DNA of 32,577 nucleotides from Endozoicomonas arenosclerae (GCF_001562015.1 NZ_LASA01000051.1:192385-224961), one strand, 5' to 3'; shown: positions 1-9,524, counted from the stretch's first letter. Made by a program: numbers and translations. The notes: generated from the sequence alone by a model not told the origin.

Positions 1-711
1 ATTGGGCGCCGTCAAAAAAATGATAAAACAGATGCTGAAATCATACGGCGCTATTTGTGCAATGAATATGAGCACCTCAGACCCTGGGAGCCTGCTACAA
101 GCAATCAGACACTCATCAGAGTACTGACTACCCACCGTGCAACGGTAGTCAGGCATAAGCAGGCTATTTCAATGACATGCAAAGATTTACCCATTGAGCT
201 GGATGCCCTCAATGAGGCTTTGATGGCTCTGAAAAAGCTCATTGATGAACTGGAAAGAACCCTTGTCGCTGCTATGAAAAACGAAAGTACAGAGCAGCAG
301 AAAAGTTTTAAGGCCATAAAGAGCATCCCTGGATTTGGAGAATTAAGTGCTGCTTTTTTTGCCAATGAAATAGCCGGGGGGAATTTCAAGACAGTCGATC
401 AATTCATAGCATTCCTTGGCCTCGATCTGCGATACAAGGATTCGGGCAAAAAGCACGGGCGTAGAAAGCTGAGTAAGCAGGGTTTAAGCGAAGGGCGCCG
501 TTTGCTTTACAATGTGGCCATGGCAGCCAGTCGTGGGGCATTTAAAGCGATGTATGAGCACTATGCATCAAGAATGACTTGTACCCAGGCTTTGGTAGCC
601 GTGATGCGCAAGCTGATACGTATAGCATTCAGCGTATGGCGTAGCCAAAAGACATTCGATATGGCTCAATATCATTCCCCCATTATGCAAAAAGCTATGC
701 TGTCTGATTAA
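1..711 (+). CDS. IS110-family transposase, C-terminal part (5' truncated by window edge)
   Basis: The reading frame is open from base 1, so the gene starts upstream of the window and only about 236 C-terminal residues are visible. A TTG at 55 is in frame but is not a credible start. The visible part carries the Transposase_20 domain of IS110/IS1111 recombinases: a helix-hairpin-helix-like 'SIPGFG' segment, then 'FIAFLGL', then the 'DSGKKHGRRKLSKQG' block, whose Ser is in the position of the family's catalytic serine, then 'GRRLLYNVAMAASR'. The N-terminal DEDD/RuvC-like domain would lie before base 1. Family knowledge: these enzymes move circular DNA intermediates and use a structured bridge RNA encoded in the element's non-coding end. 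No frameshift is visible, so the copy may be intact. IS110 versus IS1111 subgroup cannot be decided from this part. Confidence 0.93.
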   Translation: MGRRQKNDKTDAEIIRRYLCNEYEHLRPWEPATSNQTLIRVLTTHRATVVRHKQAISMTCKDLPIELDALNEALMALKKLIDELERTLVAAMKNESTEQQKSFKAIKSIPGFGELSAAFFANEIAGGNFKTVDQFIAFLGLDLRYKDSGKKHGRRKLSKQGLSEGRRLLYNVAMAASRGAFKAMYEHYASRMTCTQALVAVMRKLIRIAFSVWRSQKTFDMAQYHSPIMQKAMLSD

Positions 712-748
712 AGACCTAAGGCTCTTGCAGTGGAGAGTTTCTCACCGA

Positions 749-808
749 TGAGGCTCTAATTTCTTATGTAATTACTAAAAGCAGGTTGACAAGAAACATA
801 GAGCCTCA
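749..808. repeat. Inverted repeat / long stem-loop behind the IS110 transposase
   Basis: A perfect 10-base inverted repeat, TGAGGCTCTA (749-758) and TAGAGCCTCA (799-808), is extended inward by TTTCTT (760-765) pairing with AAGAAA (791-796) across a 1x2 internal loop. This gives about 16 base pairs closed by a loop of roughly 25 nt. It starts 38 bp after the transposase stop, so it probably lies in the element's 3' non-coding end. It has no T-run like a Rho-independent terminator. It may be part of a structured element RNA or a recombination-end structure. The exact IS boundary was not determined. Confidence 0.6.
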
Positions 809-842
809 GTGCGAACGGTAAGGGGTATAACACTTGGGTGAA

Positions 843-1280
843 CTAGGATTCTTTCTCTGAGGTGTCGGCTTTTTTGCCATAGACAATCACATTGGATGAG
901 TGATCAATGGGAGCCTGAATATAAAGAACAATCTTTTTGATGGAACGGTAATGGTCAGGAATCGGGAAATCTCTGGTTTCCAACCCGGCCATGATCTTCT
1001 TTTGAATGCTCAGGTTAATTACGTGCCCGTCACTCAGGTGCACTTTGGCAGAGCGAATCTTCAAGTTGCCACGGGTTATATGAAACTTCAGAGATTTGAA
1101 GGGGACATTCTTGGCTTCAGAAATTACTCTGACGGTCACTGTGTCATCAGTCGGGATGATCTGTTTTTCACCTATTCTCTGCCAGTCACCTTCAGAAGCA
1201 GCCTGAAGGGTCATTGAGAATAAAAGTACCAGGCCTGCCAGGAAGGCTTGATAAAACCGGACTGGTGTTTGTAATCGCAT
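843..1280 (-). CDS. Small secreted protein of unknown function (possibly DUF2541/YaaI-like)
   Basis: The predicted protein has 145 residues. The start at 1280 is chosen because AAGGAG lies six bases upstream and because it opens a clean Sec signal peptide: basic 'MRLQTPVRFYQ', a hydrophobic run 'AFLAGLVLLFSMTL', then a likely cleavage after 'LQA'. The longer frame up to 1340 would put 20 unlikely residues ahead of it. The mature part is about 117 residues and mostly beta-like. The pattern 'LKFHITRGNLKI...AKVHLSDGHV...SIKKIVLYIQ' recalls small periplasmic proteins of the DUF2541 (YaaI) type, but this is a resemblance by eye only. There are no cysteines in the mature chain. It lies on the same strand as the NRDE gene upstream, but about 240 bp and a stem-loop separate them, so it is probably transcribed on its own. 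Confidence 0.7.
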   Translation of the reverse strand: MRLQTPVRFYQAFLAGLVLLFSMTLQAASEGDWQRIGEKQIIPTDDTVTVRVISEAKNVPFKSLKFHITRGNLKIRSAKVHLSDGHVINLSIQKKIMAGLETRDFPIPDHYRSIKKIVLYIQAPIDHSSNVIVYGKKADTSEKES

Positions 1281-1486
1281 CTTATACTCCTTACTTCTCA
1301 TCACGCATTGGGTGCGGAACATGCACAGTAGGGAGGCCATGAAAGACAGTGTCTTTTAGCCTCCTGTAAAGGAATAGAGACAAATCAATTGTGATAAAGC
1401 CTAGAGCCTAGCTGGTTTTAGTCATTCTGTTATTTTTTTTAAGCAGACCACCGTTCTGTATGCACCGATCAGAAGCTATATAGACA

Positions 1487-1514
1487 CCCTTTCAATTCAC
1501 AAGAAATGAAAGGG
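1487..1514 (-). terminator. Stem-loop just after the NRDE-family gene, probable terminator
   Basis: CCCTTTCA (1487-1494) pairs with TGAAAGGG (1507-1514), and three more pairs continue inward after one A-A mismatch, closing on an ACAA loop. It begins seven bases after the stop codon of the minus-strand gene at 1522. The T-tract on the minus strand is poor, so it may be a weak or Rho-assisted terminator. Confidence 0.5.
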
Positions 1515-1521
1515 GCCGAGT

Positions 1522-2334
1522 TCAGGGTTGCTTGGAGTGGTTTACAGGATTGATGGATGAGTGCCACTGAACGGGAAACTTCATTGAGAACTGGAATTTT
1601 TGGCCGTCCTCACCCTTGGGCTGATACATCTGTTCTGTCCAGCTCAATCTTCCCTGCCGGTCGAGAATAAGAACACTGGTGTTACGAGTGCCATAGTTTT
1701 CGCTGGCGATAAAACAGCTGGATAAAAACTTTTCCCGCTCCTGACCCACACCGGTTTCCGGCAACTGATCATCAGGGGCTTTGGTGCCATTATGCATCAT
1801 GGCGATCAAATCATCCGGCTCAGGCTTTTGATGCTGTTCCAGATGCTGCTCCAGGCCCTGACGCACTCTTTCCAGCTTGGGCCAGGGCGTGTTCAGAAGA
1901 TGGTTGCTCAGGGCATGGAAACCTGGTTTAAGAGAGACAACACTGCCCATCCGATTGGAGTAGTAATACAAACCGCTTGCATCACCAACCAGCAGGTTGA
2001 AGCCAGAATACTGATCGGCAGCACTGTGAATCTGGCTCAGGTATTCCTTGGGTGAAAGCTCACTGCTCAGAAAGTCACTGACCAGTGCTCCTCTAGAAAG
2101 TACACCGGGTCGAATAGGAAACTCCCTGAAATTAGTGACAGCAGCAATACGGCCTTTGCGGCTCAATGCCAGCCAGCTGCCGCCTGCTTCCAGATCTCGG
2201 CCACCGAGAATCTCAGGATTGTCTTCCCAGAAGTGGACCGTTTTAGCCGGTCGCTCATAAAACTCATCGCGGTTGGCCACCAGAATCAGTGGGTATTGGG
2301 CATCCGGTTGCCAGGACAGGGAAATCAGACACAT
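1522..2334 (-). CDS. NRDE / TANGO2-family protein (DUF833)
   Basis: The 270-residue protein begins 'MCLISLSW' and carries the family's defining 'NRDE' at residues 21-24, followed by 'GGRDLEAGGSWLALSRKGRIAAVTN'. This is the usual opening of TANGO2/NRDE proteins. The Cys directly after the initiator Met is conserved in the family and is compatible with a proposed Ntn-hydrolase-like fold with Cys at the mature N-terminus. Bacterial members have no settled reaction; the animal homologue is linked to heme/lipid homeostasis, which cannot be transferred here. Length is normal for the family. It is read alone, with the methyltransferase gene 154 bp upstream on the same strand and a stem-loop after its stop. 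No strong Shine-Dalgarno is visible; AGAGA lies about 13 bases before the ATG. Confidence 0.9.
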   Translation of the reverse strand: MCLISLSWQPDAQYPLILVANRDEFYERPAKTVHFWEDNPEILGGRDLEAGGSWLALSRKGRIAAVTNFREFPIRPGVLSRGALVSDFLSSELSPKEYLSQIHSAADQYSGFNLLVGDASGLYYYSNRMGSVVSLKPGFHALSNHLLNTPWPKLERVRQGLEQHLEQHQKPEPDDLIAMMHNGTKAPDDQLPETGVGQEREKFLSSCFIASENYGTRNTSVLILDRQGRLSWTEQMYQPKGEDGQKFQFSMKFPVQWHSSINPVNHSKQP

Positions 2335-2488
2335 AGCTGGGAATCATCTCTTTTTTATCTGCACTGCTTATCTCTTATAAGCAGTCTGGAGCTGAAAATG
2401 TCGCTTGGCGAACACTGAAAATATCTACAGTTACACAATAGCGACGCTCTTTTATAAAAAGATATACGGTGCTTTAGCTCATTCTGAT

Positions 2489-3235
2489 TCAAATGTTATC
2501 ACATCCATTATCGGGTTTTCTGGCGACCACTAAAATCCGTTCCTGCACTGTTTTGATCTCACCCTTCTTGTCTTGTTGATCAATCAATCGCTGAAGCGTT
2601 CTGCTGTCTTTTACTGGGTCGAAGTTTCTGACGATGGGCACTTGCTCCAAAAAGTATTTCAGTGCTTCAGGGCTGTACCAGGTTCGCCATCGCCCAATAC
2701 GAATGGAAAAGCAGTCTGTGAGCTGACGAATTCGGTTGTAGCGCTGGATGTAGACTGAGTGATCAATAAGGTTAAGGCTTTGTCCTCGCCAGCCGTCTTC
2801 ATCCCGGCCAAAGGCTTGCTTGATGCTGGCCTGATCTCTTTCTGTCGAGGTTTCCAGAAGGTAGTAGCCTCCAGGCTTAAGAACTCGGAACACTTCTTCT
2901 TCAACGGCATTTGGCGCCATGATCGCGGTGACGAAATCAAAGCTTTCATTTGGAAACGGAATACTCGATGACCGCCCTTTCAGCAGACCTACATGTTTAA
3001 AGCTGGACTTCAGAATATTTTCCTGAGCTTTGGCGAGCATGGAGTCATTGATTTCCAGTCCGGTCAGGGAGTTGACGTGTTTCGCTAAAGGAAGCCACTT
3101 AAACAGGCTGCCGCAGCCTAAATCCAGACAGTGAAAGTCTGGTTGGCAGATGCCCTTTATTTCTTCTTGTATGTTCCAGGGTCTGGGCTCCTGCCTGCCG
3201 CGAATCAGTTGGGATTCATAGTCGGTAAATGCCAT
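2489..3235 (-). CDS. Class I SAM-dependent methyltransferase
   Basis: The 248-residue protein is a Methyltransf_11/25-type enzyme. Motif I is 'CLDLGCGS' (about residues 36-43). The acidic residue that would bind the SAM ribose is Glu61 in 'LTGLEIN'. 'FPNESFDFVTA' is the motif II/III region, and 'VFRVLKPGGYYLLET' (116-129) is the post-motif strand. The C-terminal third ('RIRQLTDCF...WYSPEALKYFLEQ') is probably the substrate-specific lid. The substrate cannot be named; the general layout recalls RlmA-like enzymes, without zinc cysteines near the N-terminus. The gene is divergent from the Nit1-like amidase, with only 57 bp between starts, so their promoters must be close or overlapping. No strong ribosome-binding site is visible. 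Confidence 0.85.
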   Translation of the reverse strand: MAFTDYESQLIRGRQEPRPWNIQEEIKGICQPDFHCLDLGCGSLFKWLPLAKHVNSLTGLEINDSMLAKAQENILKSSFKHVGLLKGRSSSIPFPNESFDFVTAIMAPNAVEEEVFRVLKPGGYYLLETSTERDQASIKQAFGRDEDGWRGQSLNLIDHSVYIQRYNRIRQLTDCFSIRIGRWRTWYSPEALKYFLEQVPIVRNFDPVKDSRTLQRLIDQQDKKGEIKTVQERILVVARKPDNGCDNI

Positions 3236-3292
3236 TTCGTTTCATTTCTTATTAAACTGGAGAAGTTAATCTATAGCAGAGGGGGAAAGACA

Positions 3293-4093
3293 ATGAGTAA
3301 AACGATAACCGCTGCTGTGGTCCAGATGTGTTCTGGGCCGGATGTTCAGGCCAATTTGAAACAGGCTGATGACCTTTTGTCTGGCGTGGATATATCTCCT
3401 GAACTGATTGTTCTGCCGGAATGTTTTGCCCAGATGGGTGGGGATATTCCCGTTCTGGGTAAAAACAACAGTGTTGTTAGAAACTGGATGTCTCGAGTGG
3501 CTCGACAGTCAAAAGCCTGGCTGGTGGGAGGCTCCATTCCCTGTGTGGTCAATGAAGGAGAAAACAGTCGGGCTTCCTGTTTTGTATATGACCCTGAAGG
3601 CCTTGAAGTGAGCCGTTATGACAAGATTCATCTGTTTAATGCGGATGTTTCTGATGGCACAAATCGGTACCGGGAGTCTGACGATTACTCTGCCGGTTCG
3701 GACCTTGAAGTGATTGATATGGATTTCGCCAGAACCGGACTATCCATTTGCTACGATGTTCGTTTTCCTGAACTTTACCGAAAGCTCCGATCGGAAGGGG
3801 CTGAAATCTATACGGTGCCTTCAGCTTTTACCAAAGTGACCGGTCAGGCACATTGGGAACCTTTGCTACGAGCCAGAGCCATTGAAAATCAATGTTATAT
3901 TTTGGCGGCCAATCAGGGGGGGATTCACCCTAATCAGAGGGAAACCTGGGGGCACAGCATGATTATTTCTCCCTGGGGAGAGGTTCTGGCAGAAGCCGGT
4001 GAAGATCCCTGCGTGCTGATGGCTGAACTGGATATAAAGGCACTGAGGGAAATCAGGCAACAAATGCCCTGTTTTGACCATCGGGTGCTGTGA
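3293..4093 (+). CDS. Carbon-nitrogen hydrolase, Nit1-type (putative deaminated glutathione amidase)
   Basis: The predicted protein has 266 residues. The start at 3293 is preferred over an in-frame upstream one at 3131 because a GGGGG ribosome-binding site precedes it and because the nitrilase fold begins at once ('ITAAVVQMCSG'). The catalytic triad is visible: Glu43 in 'LPECF', Lys111 in 'YDKIHLFN' and Cys153 in 'SICYDVRFPELYR'. The 'HLFNADVSDGTNRYRESD' loop and the C-terminal 'REIRQQMPCFDHR' are typical of the Nit1/YbeM branch, whose members hydrolyse deaminated glutathione as metabolite repair. Assignment to that branch is by motif, not by phylogeny. The calpain-like gene starts 52 bp after its stop on the same strand. 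Confidence 0.9.
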   Translation: MSKTITAAVVQMCSGPDVQANLKQADDLLSGVDISPELIVLPECFAQMGGDIPVLGKNNSVVRNWMSRVARQSKAWLVGGSIPCVVNEGENSRASCFVYDPEGLEVSRYDKIHLFNADVSDGTNRYRESDDYSAGSDLEVIDMDFARTGLSICYDVRFPELYRKLRSEGAEIYTVPSAFTKVTGQAHWEPLLRARAIENQCYILAANQGGIHPNQRETWGHSMIISPWGEVLAEAGEDPCVLMAELDIKALREIRQQMPCFDHRVL

Positions 4094-4145
4094 TTGCTGT
4101 ATTTCTATACTTTCAGTATTCAAGAGTAAATGACAGGACGTCATC

Positions 4146-5786
4146 ATGCCTTCTCAAGGAATCAATCCCGGTCAGAATATGTTTCGTTCCGACAGTACTT
4201 TGACGAATTCAACCGATTCGGAGTGGGGTATTGATCCTGATGATGAACTGAGAATTTCTGCCGGGAAATCACTGGAGCTCAACAAAAAGGTGGGTGCCTT
4301 CAGGGCAAGAACGGTTAAAGAAGTAGAAAGTAAGCAGAAGCACTTTAAGCCTCCCGAGTCATCCAAAGATGGGCCGGTTAATAATCAGCGCTTGAAGTAT
4401 GTCTGGCTAAGAGGCGTAGGCAAGTTGATGGGGCTGTTCGGCAAAGAGACAGCGGTCTACCAAAAGCCATTAAAAGACATCGCCTACCCAAAGCCCAAGC
4501 CGGAGCCCCTTGAGAATCCCGATGAGGTTCAGGTAGATATTTTTACACCGGATAAGAATCTCGCTAATTATCTGACGGGCTCCGATCCAGTCTTTGTTAG
4601 ACCTGAAAGTGATCGTCCACTTTTCAATGCCAGTGAACCCATTCCTGAAGATGTCAGACAATCCGATAGCCGGGCAACTTGTTACCTGTTAAGTGCTCTG
4701 GCTTCCTATGCGGCTTCACCTGTTGGCAAGCAATTGCTGTTGAATAATATCCACCCTTTAAAGCCGGGCTATGCTCTGGTCAGGTTTCATGACCCGGGTC
4801 TGGAGCAGGCCATTCAGGTGATGGTGAAAACGGATCGTCTGGTGGACGAGCAGGGGACGGATTTATATTCCTTTGATAATGAAAGTCAGGCAGGCTGGGT
4901 CGGTACTGTTGAAAAAGCTTTCCATGCCTTTCGCACTTCTATGAAAGAGCGTATTGAAAGTTTTAGCAGGGTTGCCAAGAGTGACAAGGATCGTGAGGCT
5001 GAAATCCACTTTAACGCGCTTTTAGAGGATTTGATTGATAAAGGTGAAGATCATACGACTCTGGATCACTCTCATATCTTTAAAGCCATTCGCTTTCTGC
5101 CACCTATGCCTGAGGGCAAAGTACCTAAAGGTTTGACTCAGGATTTCCACTCTCCGGTCCTGTTCAATCAGGATGACCTCTCAGACAAGCAAAGCCTGGA
5201 ACTACTGAAAGCGAATGTTGAAAATGGTGTGCCGATGATTCTTGGCACTCGCAGTGGTGTTGTTGGAATGGCCAATGCTATTCAATCGGGTACTCCTACT
5301 GATCATGCTGTTGCGGTATTGGGACCGGCAACCGCTATGGCGAATGGGAAGCCTGTTGAAGGCTTGCTGATTTATGATACCTATGGTGATTCGCTGGATG
5401 GTGGCAGTCAGGTGGATCATTTTTCCCCCACTCTGAAACCCGTAAGGCAGGACAGTGGTATTGGGTCAATGCCTTCGGACAGTCCCGCTCTTGCTTCAGA
5501 GTTTGAAGCTGCCTTTGAGTGGGTCGACCTTCCCGATATGCCTTCTCCTGAGTCAGACCCGGAGCTGGACGGGTTTGATGTAGTGGGTCTGGACGATCTG
5601 CTGGAAACAGATGAAGTGGAAAATGATTTTGGTTTTGAAAAAGTGGAAGGCTCTGGAGATAAGCAGTTATTAACCAAAGCATCCGGAAGGGCCGTTCGAT
5701 TCTTTCCTTACAGTGATCTGCACAAGTACTTCTCAAGAGGTGCAACGGCAGTAGGAGGATTCAGGCCAAAGCAAGCTTCAGCCTGA
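4146..5786 (+). CDS. Putative calpain-like (C2-type) cysteine protease, candidate effector
   Basis: The 546-residue protein has no signal peptide. A Ser/Asp-rich N-terminal 150 residues look unstructured. From about 165 to 415 the order of elements matches a calpain core: 'VRQSDSRATCYLLSALASYA' with Gln172 (oxyanion) and Cys179 (nucleophile), then 'GYALVRFHDPG', 'QVMVKTDRLV' and 'AGWVGTVEKAFHAF' (compare the calpain W...LEKAYAK helix), then 'PTDHAVAVLG' with His387, and 'LIYDTYGD' where calpains have N-P-W-G, so Asp411 may replace the catalytic Asn. About 100 charged residues are inserted between the two halves. The tail (430-505) is acidic and rich in Ser, Pro and Asp. A ribosome-binding site AGGA precedes the ATG. 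Function is inferred; a cysteine-protease-like fold with another activity is possible. An effector role is suggested by the calpain likeness and host-associated context only. Confidence 0.6.
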   Translation: MPSQGINPGQNMFRSDSTLTNSTDSEWGIDPDDELRISAGKSLELNKKVGAFRARTVKEVESKQKHFKPPESSKDGPVNNQRLKYVWLRGVGKLMGLFGKETAVYQKPLKDIAYPKPKPEPLENPDEVQVDIFTPDKNLANYLTGSDPVFVRPESDRPLFNASEPIPEDVRQSDSRATCYLLSALASYAASPVGKQLLLNNIHPLKPGYALVRFHDPGLEQAIQVMVKTDRLVDEQGTDLYSFDNESQAGWVGTVEKAFHAFRTSMKERIESFSRVAKSDKDREAEIHFNALLEDLIDKGEDHTTLDHSHIFKAIRFLPPMPEGKVPKGLTQDFHSPVLFNQDDLSDKQSLELLKANVENGVPMILGTRSGVVGMANAIQSGTPTDHAVAVLGPATAMANGKPVEGLLIYDTYGDSLDGGSQVDHFSPTLKPVRQDSGIGSMPSDSPALASEFEAAFEWVDLPDMPSPESDPELDGFDVVGLDDLLETDEVENDFGFEKVEGSGDKQLLTKASGRAVRFFPYSDLHKYFSRGATAVGGFRPKQASA

Positions 5787-5800
5787 ACAATAAAGCCCGA

Positions 5801-7975
5801 TCAGTGAGCGTAATTCGCCAGTGTTTCCAGCAATCTTCTCTGGGCATTTCTACGACGCTGGCCTCTTGATGGTTTGTTCTGGAGGTAGTGACCATCACTT
5901 TGCAGTTGCCAGCTTCTGGTGTTGTCTGAAACGTACAGTTCCAGCTCTTTCTTCACCCGAGCTGATAGCTTGGGTTCCTCTATCGGGAAGCAGGTCTCAA
6001 CACGCATATCCAGATTACGCACCATGCCATCCGCACTGGAACAGTAAACGCGGAAATCTCCTTCGTTTTCAAAGTAGAAGACCCGGGTATGCTCCAGAAA
6101 ACGGCCAACAATAGAACGTACCTGAATATTATCAGATAAGCCCGGAATACCAGGACGCAGACAGCAGATGCCACGAATGATCAGCTGGACCTCAACGCCT
6201 GCCTGAGAAGCGCGGTAAAGCGCCTTGATCAGGTGGCTTTCAGTCAGTGAGTTCACTTTAATAATGACGCGGGCAGGCTTGCCTTCTTTGGCATTAGCGG
6301 CTTCCTGATTGATCAGTTCGATCAGGCTTTTCTTCAGCGTGAATGGGGCATGGAACAGTTTGCGAACACGTACCGCTTTACCCATGCCGGTCAACTGCTG
6401 GAAGATTTTTCGAACATCATTGGTGATGTCCTTATCGCAGGTCAGCAAGCTGTAGTCGGTATACAGTCGGGCGTTTCCGGCGTGGTAGTTTCCAGTACCC
6501 AGATGCGCATAGCGTTGGATCTTCTTGCCCTCGCGACGAACAATCAGAATCATCTTCGCATGGGTTTTATAAGCCACGACGCCATAAACAATAACGGCAC
6601 CGGCTTCCTGAAGTCTTCTGGCCAGAGCCATGTTTTCTTCTTCGTCAAAACGGGCACGAATTTCTACGATAACGGTGACTTCTTTACCCTTTCTGGCAGC
6701 TTCTACCAGAGCATCGACCATTTCTGAGCGGGCACCGGTTCGATACAGGGTTTGTCGGATGGCCAGAACATTGGGATCTTTGGCGGCCTGGCGCAACATA
6801 TCCACAACCGGCGTGAACGACTCGAAGGGGTGATGCAAAAGGATATCGGACTTGCGAATAGCGTCCAGTACATTGACTGAACGGTTGCTTCGGGTCTGAA
6901 GAGCCTTTGGGTAGCCGGGTGTAAAGCTTGGGAACGTCAGATGGTCAAACTCAGGCGCTTCCTCGTTACAGACAGACATCATGCGGGTCAGGTTGACCGG
7001 ACCGTTTACACGGTAGAGTTCATCGTCTGTCAGGCCAAACTCTTTCAGCAGGAAATCAACCAGTGGCTGGGGGCAGTTATCCACAACTTCCAGACGCACC
7101 GCTTCACCGTAACGACGGGAGAGCAATTCACCCTGCAGGGCTTTGGCCAGATCTTCTACTTCATCTTCAAGGTCCAGGTCACTGTTTCGGGTCAGTCGAA
7201 ACTGGTAACAGCCCTTGATGGTCATGCCCGGGAAAAGATCCTGCATGTGCAAGTGGATGATAGACGACAGGAATACATAATTTTTGCCGCCCTTATCACA
7301 GACATCATCAGGCAGCAGAACTACCCGAGGAAGGGATCTTGGTGCAGGAATGATTGCCATACCGGTTTCGCGGCCAAAAGCATCCTTACCTTCCATCGCC
7401 ACGATAAAGCAGAGGAGCTTGTTGGCCAGTCTTGGGAACGGGTGAGCAGGGTCCAGTCCAATAGGGCTGATGATCGGCATCACTTCGTTGTAGAAAAAAC
7501 GTTTAATCCAGGCTCTTTGTTTATCGTTCAACTGGTTGCGACGAATAAACCGGATGCCCTGCTTGGCCAATCTGGGCAGCAGCTTATCGTTCAGGACTTC
7601 ATACTGAAGCTGAACATTTTCCTTAGCCTGGTTGCTGATCTCTTTCAGTACGGCCTGGGGACCCAGTCCATCCAGACCTACCTGTTCACGGGCAAACTCA
7701 ATCTGCTGCATCAGGCCGGCCACACGGATTTCAAAAAACTCATCCATGTTAGAGCTGTAAATCAGCAAAAATCGGAGACGCTCTATCAGAGGATGATCGT
7801 CATTCAGTGCCTGTTCCAGTACGCGACGATTGAACTGCAGGTGGCTCAGCTCCCTGTTGATGTAGTATTCCGGGTTGCTGAGGTCGGTAATGCGTGGAGC
7901 AGGGGCTGCTGGCACCAGGCTCTCTTTTGCGGTGTTCTGGGATTCGGGGAGTTCCCGGTCTTGTGAATTATCCAT
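5801..7975 (-). CDS. ppk1: Polyphosphate kinase 1
   Basis: PPK1 reversibly makes long-chain polyphosphate from ATP at the inner membrane. The 724-residue protein shows the usual order: N-terminal 'INRELSHLQFNRRVL' and 'FLLIYSSNMDEFFEIRVAGL', a head domain, then two phospholipase-D-like domains. Both catalytic histidines are present: the phospho-accepting one in 'AYKTHAKM' and the second in 'YAHLGTGNYHAGNARLYTDYSL' (His435 and His454 in E. coli numbering). The frame is open up to 8083, but 7975 is the better start: AAGAGG lies just upstream and the conserved region begins soon after, while the first ATG has no ribosome-binding site. hemB lies upstream on the same strand, an arrangement also found in Pseudomonas. 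A PHO box at 8183-8200 indicates induction by phosphate starvation. Its stop is only 14 bp from the convergent calpain-like gene. Confidence 0.97.
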   Translation of the reverse strand: MDNSQDRELPESQNTAKESLVPAAPAPRITDLSNPEYYINRELSHLQFNRRVLEQALNDDHPLIERLRFLLIYSSNMDEFFEIRVAGLMQQIEFAREQVGLDGLGPQAVLKEISNQAKENVQLQYEVLNDKLLPRLAKQGIRFIRRNQLNDKQRAWIKRFFYNEVMPIISPIGLDPAHPFPRLANKLLCFIVAMEGKDAFGRETGMAIIPAPRSLPRVVLLPDDVCDKGGKNYVFLSSIIHLHMQDLFPGMTIKGCYQFRLTRNSDLDLEDEVEDLAKALQGELLSRRYGEAVRLEVVDNCPQPLVDFLLKEFGLTDDELYRVNGPVNLTRMMSVCNEEAPEFDHLTFPSFTPGYPKALQTRSNRSVNVLDAIRKSDILLHHPFESFTPVVDMLRQAAKDPNVLAIRQTLYRTGARSEMVDALVEAARKGKEVTVIVEIRARFDEEENMALARRLQEAGAVIVYGVVAYKTHAKMILIVRREGKKIQRYAHLGTGNYHAGNARLYTDYSLLTCDKDITNDVRKIFQQLTGMGKAVRVRKLFHAPFTLKKSLIELINQEAANAKEGKPARVIIKVNSLTESHLIKALYRASQAGVEVQLIIRGICCLRPGIPGLSDNIQVRSIVGRFLEHTRVFYFENEGDFRVYCSSADGMVRNLDMRVETCFPIEEPKLSARVKKELELYVSDNTRSWQLQSDGHYLQNKPSRGQRRRNAQRRLLETLANYAH

Positions 7976-8166
7976 GGGACCTCTTACTACATCGGTAATG
8001 GCGACAGTAGCCGGATTAACTGTGGATTGTTGTTGTACCGCGATTGTACGATGTTTTGCTGGCTGAGTTGAGTAACAAACCATCAGAACTTATGAAATTG
8101 CCAGTGGTATCAACGCCTCGCACCGAAGCGGCTGAAAAATGTTGATACCCAATCGCTGGCTCGAAG

Positions 8167-8200
8167 TATTTAACAAAGCGATATGACAGTCTTATGACAA
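8167..8200 (-). promoter_or_regulatory. PHO box and -10 element upstream of ppk1
   Basis: On the minus strand, 8200 to 8183 reads TTGTCATAAGACTGTCAT: two 7-mers, TTGTCAT and CTGTCAT, spaced 11 bases start to start. This closely matches the PhoB consensus CTGTCATAWAWCTGTCAY. Ten bases further downstream, TAAATA (8172-8167) sits where a -10 element is expected when PhoB replaces the -35. Transcription would start near 8158, giving a leader of about 180 nt to the ATG at 7975. Phosphate control of ppk is established in other Proteobacteria. Confidence 0.8.
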
Positions 8201-8289
8201 TCAAGCACAGTTCATGCCAGAGCTTCCAGATACGCTCTTCATTGGATTGTACCTGGAGCCTTGAGTTCCCTGGAATGACCGTAATCCCG

Positions 8290-9321
<1,032 letters not shown>

Positions 9322-9524
9322 TTAGTGCCAGTACTAGCCTGACCTGAAGGGAGATTCTACTCCATAGGTGGGAATGTCCCGTTCATGACGTTTGAAACCA
9401 AATGAGTGTGGCTAACGTAAAGTCTGACAGGCATTATACGAAAAAGACTCGATTTAAGCAGTCTATGGATTCTCCCCGAAAAGCCGTTAAACAGTTCGGG
9501 AGATTTCAGGCTAAGGGCAAATTT

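Noticed and set aside
2363-2385. ACTGCTTA/TAAGCAGT stem-loop as terminator of the methyltransferase
   Set aside because: It is a perfect 8-bp stem, but lies about 100 bp after the stop and is followed by A-rich rather than T-rich sequence on that strand.
6941-7966. Plus-strand open frame of 341 codons
   Set aside because: It lies wholly antisense to ppk1, whose protein is conserved along its length; the translated sequence has no recognisable domain and no ribosome-binding site.
9402-9524. In-frame N-terminal extension of the TVP38-like gene
   Set aside because: The extra 41 residues are basic and unlike the family; a ribosome-binding site and the first membrane helix support the start at 9525.
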